From the NCBI GenBank assembly GCA_008828725.1, contig MEHQ01001097.1, positions 146,218 through 210,217 of the forward strand: a DNA stretch of 64,000 bases, written 5' to 3'. The translations under genes and the position numbers were made by a program. This document shows positions 61,404 through 64,000 of the stretch, one piece after another. This DNA comes from Saccharina japonica (taxonomy: Eukaryota; Sar; Phaeophyceae; Laminariales; Laminariaceae). The notes under the pieces are model-generated. The model saw only the letters and a list, made by a program, of their open reading frames with translations, ran no database searches and had not been told where the DNA came from. Numbering within the stretch: position 1 is the first letter of the stretch; each line of letters opens with the position of its first letter.

Positions 61404-62803
61404 TCATCGGAGTAGGACGTAGTTAGATGCACTTAGACCCTCCTCCGCCTTGCTTCTTTTGCTGCTTCGGGTGAGCCTTCTTTCACTCGGTCTTGTTATA
61501 GTTGGGGTCGTATTTGGGGCAATCCACCTTGCGGCGTCCAAAGTTTCTGCAGATGTAGCAACGTGTCTCTGAAGCTGGGCTTGCGCACGAAATTGTACGT
61601 CATGCGTGAAGGCGTCGAGCACAAGGTCACCGAATAGTTCGGGAGAAATGTGCTCCCCCATACCGTGAAGACGACTTCGCGTTATCTCCATGATGTACAT
61701 AAATTCGTCGAGGTCTTGACGTTGTTTCATCTTGCTCTTGGCCAGTTTCTCCTCGTAGAGCTCCTGACAAGTGGCGTTGCTGACGGCGTCGTATTTCTCT
61801 TCAGGCGCCTTCCAAACCGCCTCTCCGTCTCCACGACCTTCTTCCAGTTTATTGCCCTCATGCTATCGTACAACTGTGGCTCACCCATTCGCAGCTAGGA
61901 AGAGAACTGAGTGGAGGTTGTCATTGTTGCTCTATCGCGTGGCCAAGTTGCCGCCTAGCGTCGGGTTGGGCTTTTCCTGCCCGGTGGGTATGTCGTACAT
62001 AGTTGGAATAGACATACTGAGGTGGCCCTGTACTCTTGCCTTCCAGTCGCGATAGGCGTGCTTGCCCTTCTCGTCATACCGCGGCAGGCTCTTTGCCATT
62101 GTCGCCACTCTATTGGTGGTCCTGTCTTCCATATTGTGTGGAGCTCTTGCATTGCGCCGCACCTATTGTACGAGTAGTATGGTCGAACCACAATCTCGGA
62201 AATCTCCGGATAATTTTCGAGGAAAATTATTTTCCTGTACGAGCACCTCGTACTCGTACGCCTTCGAGCGCACAACTTTGTGATTGCATTCCTAGCTGCA
62301 GCCCATTGCGAGCTTTCTGCCAAAATAGTGGGCTTTATATACCGTAAGTTGGCGGTAGGTACTTGGTTACACCTGGGCGAGCTTCAGCCACTAATTCGAT
62401 TATTTGACGGACGTAATGCTTGATTTAAGTATCGCCCCGAGAATGAAGCTTTAGCTCTGCAACCCTCGACCCGAGCGTAAATGGAAGACGCGAGTGCAAT
62501 ATTCACGCTTCGAACCAGTGATGGCTTGTTGCACTGATGCAGATGATGTTTCACATGCATGCACGTATGCGCTTCACGCGCCGTATATTTACTCCAGCAG
62601 TCTTAGATGATCAATCTTGCTAAGCCGCGTTTTGACGCTGCTGATGTATCACCTTTCTTTCCGCACGTAGCCTCCTGAGCCCTGACAGTCTCGCCGATCA
62701 TGCAGCGAGCAGTCCTAAGCAGTCTTTAGCCAGCTATGGGGCTCCATAAAGTGTCTCTGGCGACCCTGTTATGTTCACCCCTCGTTATCGAGGCTCATAA
62801 CCT
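61404..62803 (-). mobile_element. Broken Ty1/Copia remnant, minus strand: primer site and gag
   Basis: On the minus strand the primer site GGTTATGAGCC lies at 62,802-62,792, the same as at 43,265. Gag words follow: LPRYDEKGKHAYRDWKARVQ near 62,090, DLDEFMYIMEITRSRLHGMG near 61,700 and a knuckle-like CYICRNFG near 61,550. The presumed 5' LTR lies above 62,803, but its outer end is not located. It is a fossil with several breaks and converges on the gag remnant at 59,790-61,265. Confidence 0.7.
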
Positions 62804-64000
62804 GTTCGGGTATCGCATTGGTACGCCCTTGGCAGGTGGCAGCACAGGCTTGCGTGGTGAGTGGTTACACTACCTTGCTGGTGCCTAGAACACGCAGAAG
62901 GCGATTTGTGCTTAAATTAACCGTTTATGGGCAAGCACACAGAAGAAGAGAGGGAGAAACAAGAGGGAGCGATGTGCCCGGGCACAACCATCCTCGACCA
63001 ACTCGGCTCTACGACTACGTACGTAGATTGCATCCTACAGATCGTTGTCTGATCTGCCTACAGCAACGTCCGTTGATGTTTGCTCGTCGAAGCTTAGGTA
63101 CTCCATCTTCCCGATGACCAACCAAACATCCTCTTCCCGCCATCTTGCTTGTACGCACGTACGTGATGGCAATCGCACCGCACAAATCGAATGTGGTTGT
63201 GCCGCATTACTCGTACGTAGTTACGCACACTGCACTGTTCGTACGTACCACTTTCAAGTAGTAGGTAGACCGATCAAATAACGCTGACTGCGATGCTTCT
63301 CACCCAGCAGTCTTTCATGCTACTGATCATTGACTCCAGTAGATTAGACTGCTGTACTGCAGTCGTGCTGCACATTTATGACGACGATATTAAGAGCGCT
63401 GCAGAAACAAATCCGTTTTTGTTTCAGTTGCAATGCTATTTTTGGTATAATTTCGACCTTTGATAACTCCCTACCGAAAACGGCATTTCTCCTGTTCTAA
63501 TTCTCAGACCTACTCCCTATGAGCAGTTTTAGAGAGCGTAGGTCATGGGCAACATTTGTGGCTGAGGAGCCGGATAGATCCGACGCCTTGTTCATCACGA
63601 AAAGTGCCTCTTACTCAAAAACGACTCGCCAAATCCCTGGTACCCAAAGACGAAATCGAAAAATGACAGTTTCTCCAGCGGCTGATAATGTTTTAGCTCA
63701 GATTTTCGACAAGGACGCCGAGCACTAGTAGGTGAACCTATCTGGGCCTCTAGCTCGACCGCCCGTAGTGTCCTAGGTGGCCACAGCAGAGTTCAGATAC
63801 CAAACAGGAGCTCCAAAACGATTATAATTCTTGCTGCTGAGCACTTTCGTTTCGTGATGCAAACACAGCAATGCCTGCCGTCCCTTGCAGATCCAAGAGC
63901 CCCAACACCTGCACGTACGTTGGTCGGGAGCAGGTCTGAGCATTATAACTGGGGCTATGCCGCGTTCGGTAAGGAGTACTGATTTGGTGTTATTGTACCA
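62804..64000. other. Right edge, presumed LTR then unassigned DNA
   Basis: The first few hundred bases should be the 5' LTR of the minus-strand Copia remnant. Beyond about 63,300 I see short frames without domains (for example 63,519-63,728, +) and CGTACGTA words, and nothing else. Confidence 0.4.

Overview
The window looks like nuclear DNA of a photosynthetic stramenopile, perhaps a brown alga or close relative. This is an inference. It rests on GC-rich exons split by many 0.2-2 kb GT-AG introns, frequent CGTA/GTAC runs and CAG/CTG triplets, a divergent FHA-bearing kinesin, and Copia elements with an initiator-Met-type primer site. No species can be named from sequence alone.

The first 33.4 kb carry three host genes. 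A GANP/SAC3-type mRNA-export protein lies on the minus strand from 6,260 to beyond 1,068; its 3' end is not resolved. About 590 bp away and divergent from it, a four-exon plus-strand gene (6,851-9,031) encodes a 169-residue BTB (T1/KCTD-type) protein whose splice phases all agree. After a 5 kb intergenic stretch of microsatellites and a palindromic region, a 24-exon plus-strand gene (14,120-33,420) encodes a kinesin of about 1,169 residues. It has an N-terminal motor, an FHA domain and kinesin-3-like stalk and C2-like segments. Every exon join keeps phase, with two introns best read as GC-AG.

From 33.4 to 64 kb I recognise no host gene. This part is a repeat landscape. A satellite made of two alternating monomer types (A and B, about 480-530 bp each) runs from about 41.0 to 55.6 kb. 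It is cut by a 4.8 kb segment carrying a broken Copia element, by a further 2.6 kb segment, by two small inverted-repeat elements and by a possible 5S-like insert. Other fossils are a Copia remnant at 38.2 kb, orphan LTR-like pieces at 25.4 and 57.6 kb, a minus-strand Ty3/Gypsy integrase remnant at 58-59.5 kb, and two convergent Copia gag remnants at 59.8-62.8 kb.

A short dispersed repeat with C-rich ends occurs eight times across both halves, including inside kinesin introns. The host genes are unrelated in function (mRNA export, BTB adaptor, transport motor), so nothing suggests a gene cluster. The most unusual structures are the A/B satellite, the poly-C repeat family and the kinesin.
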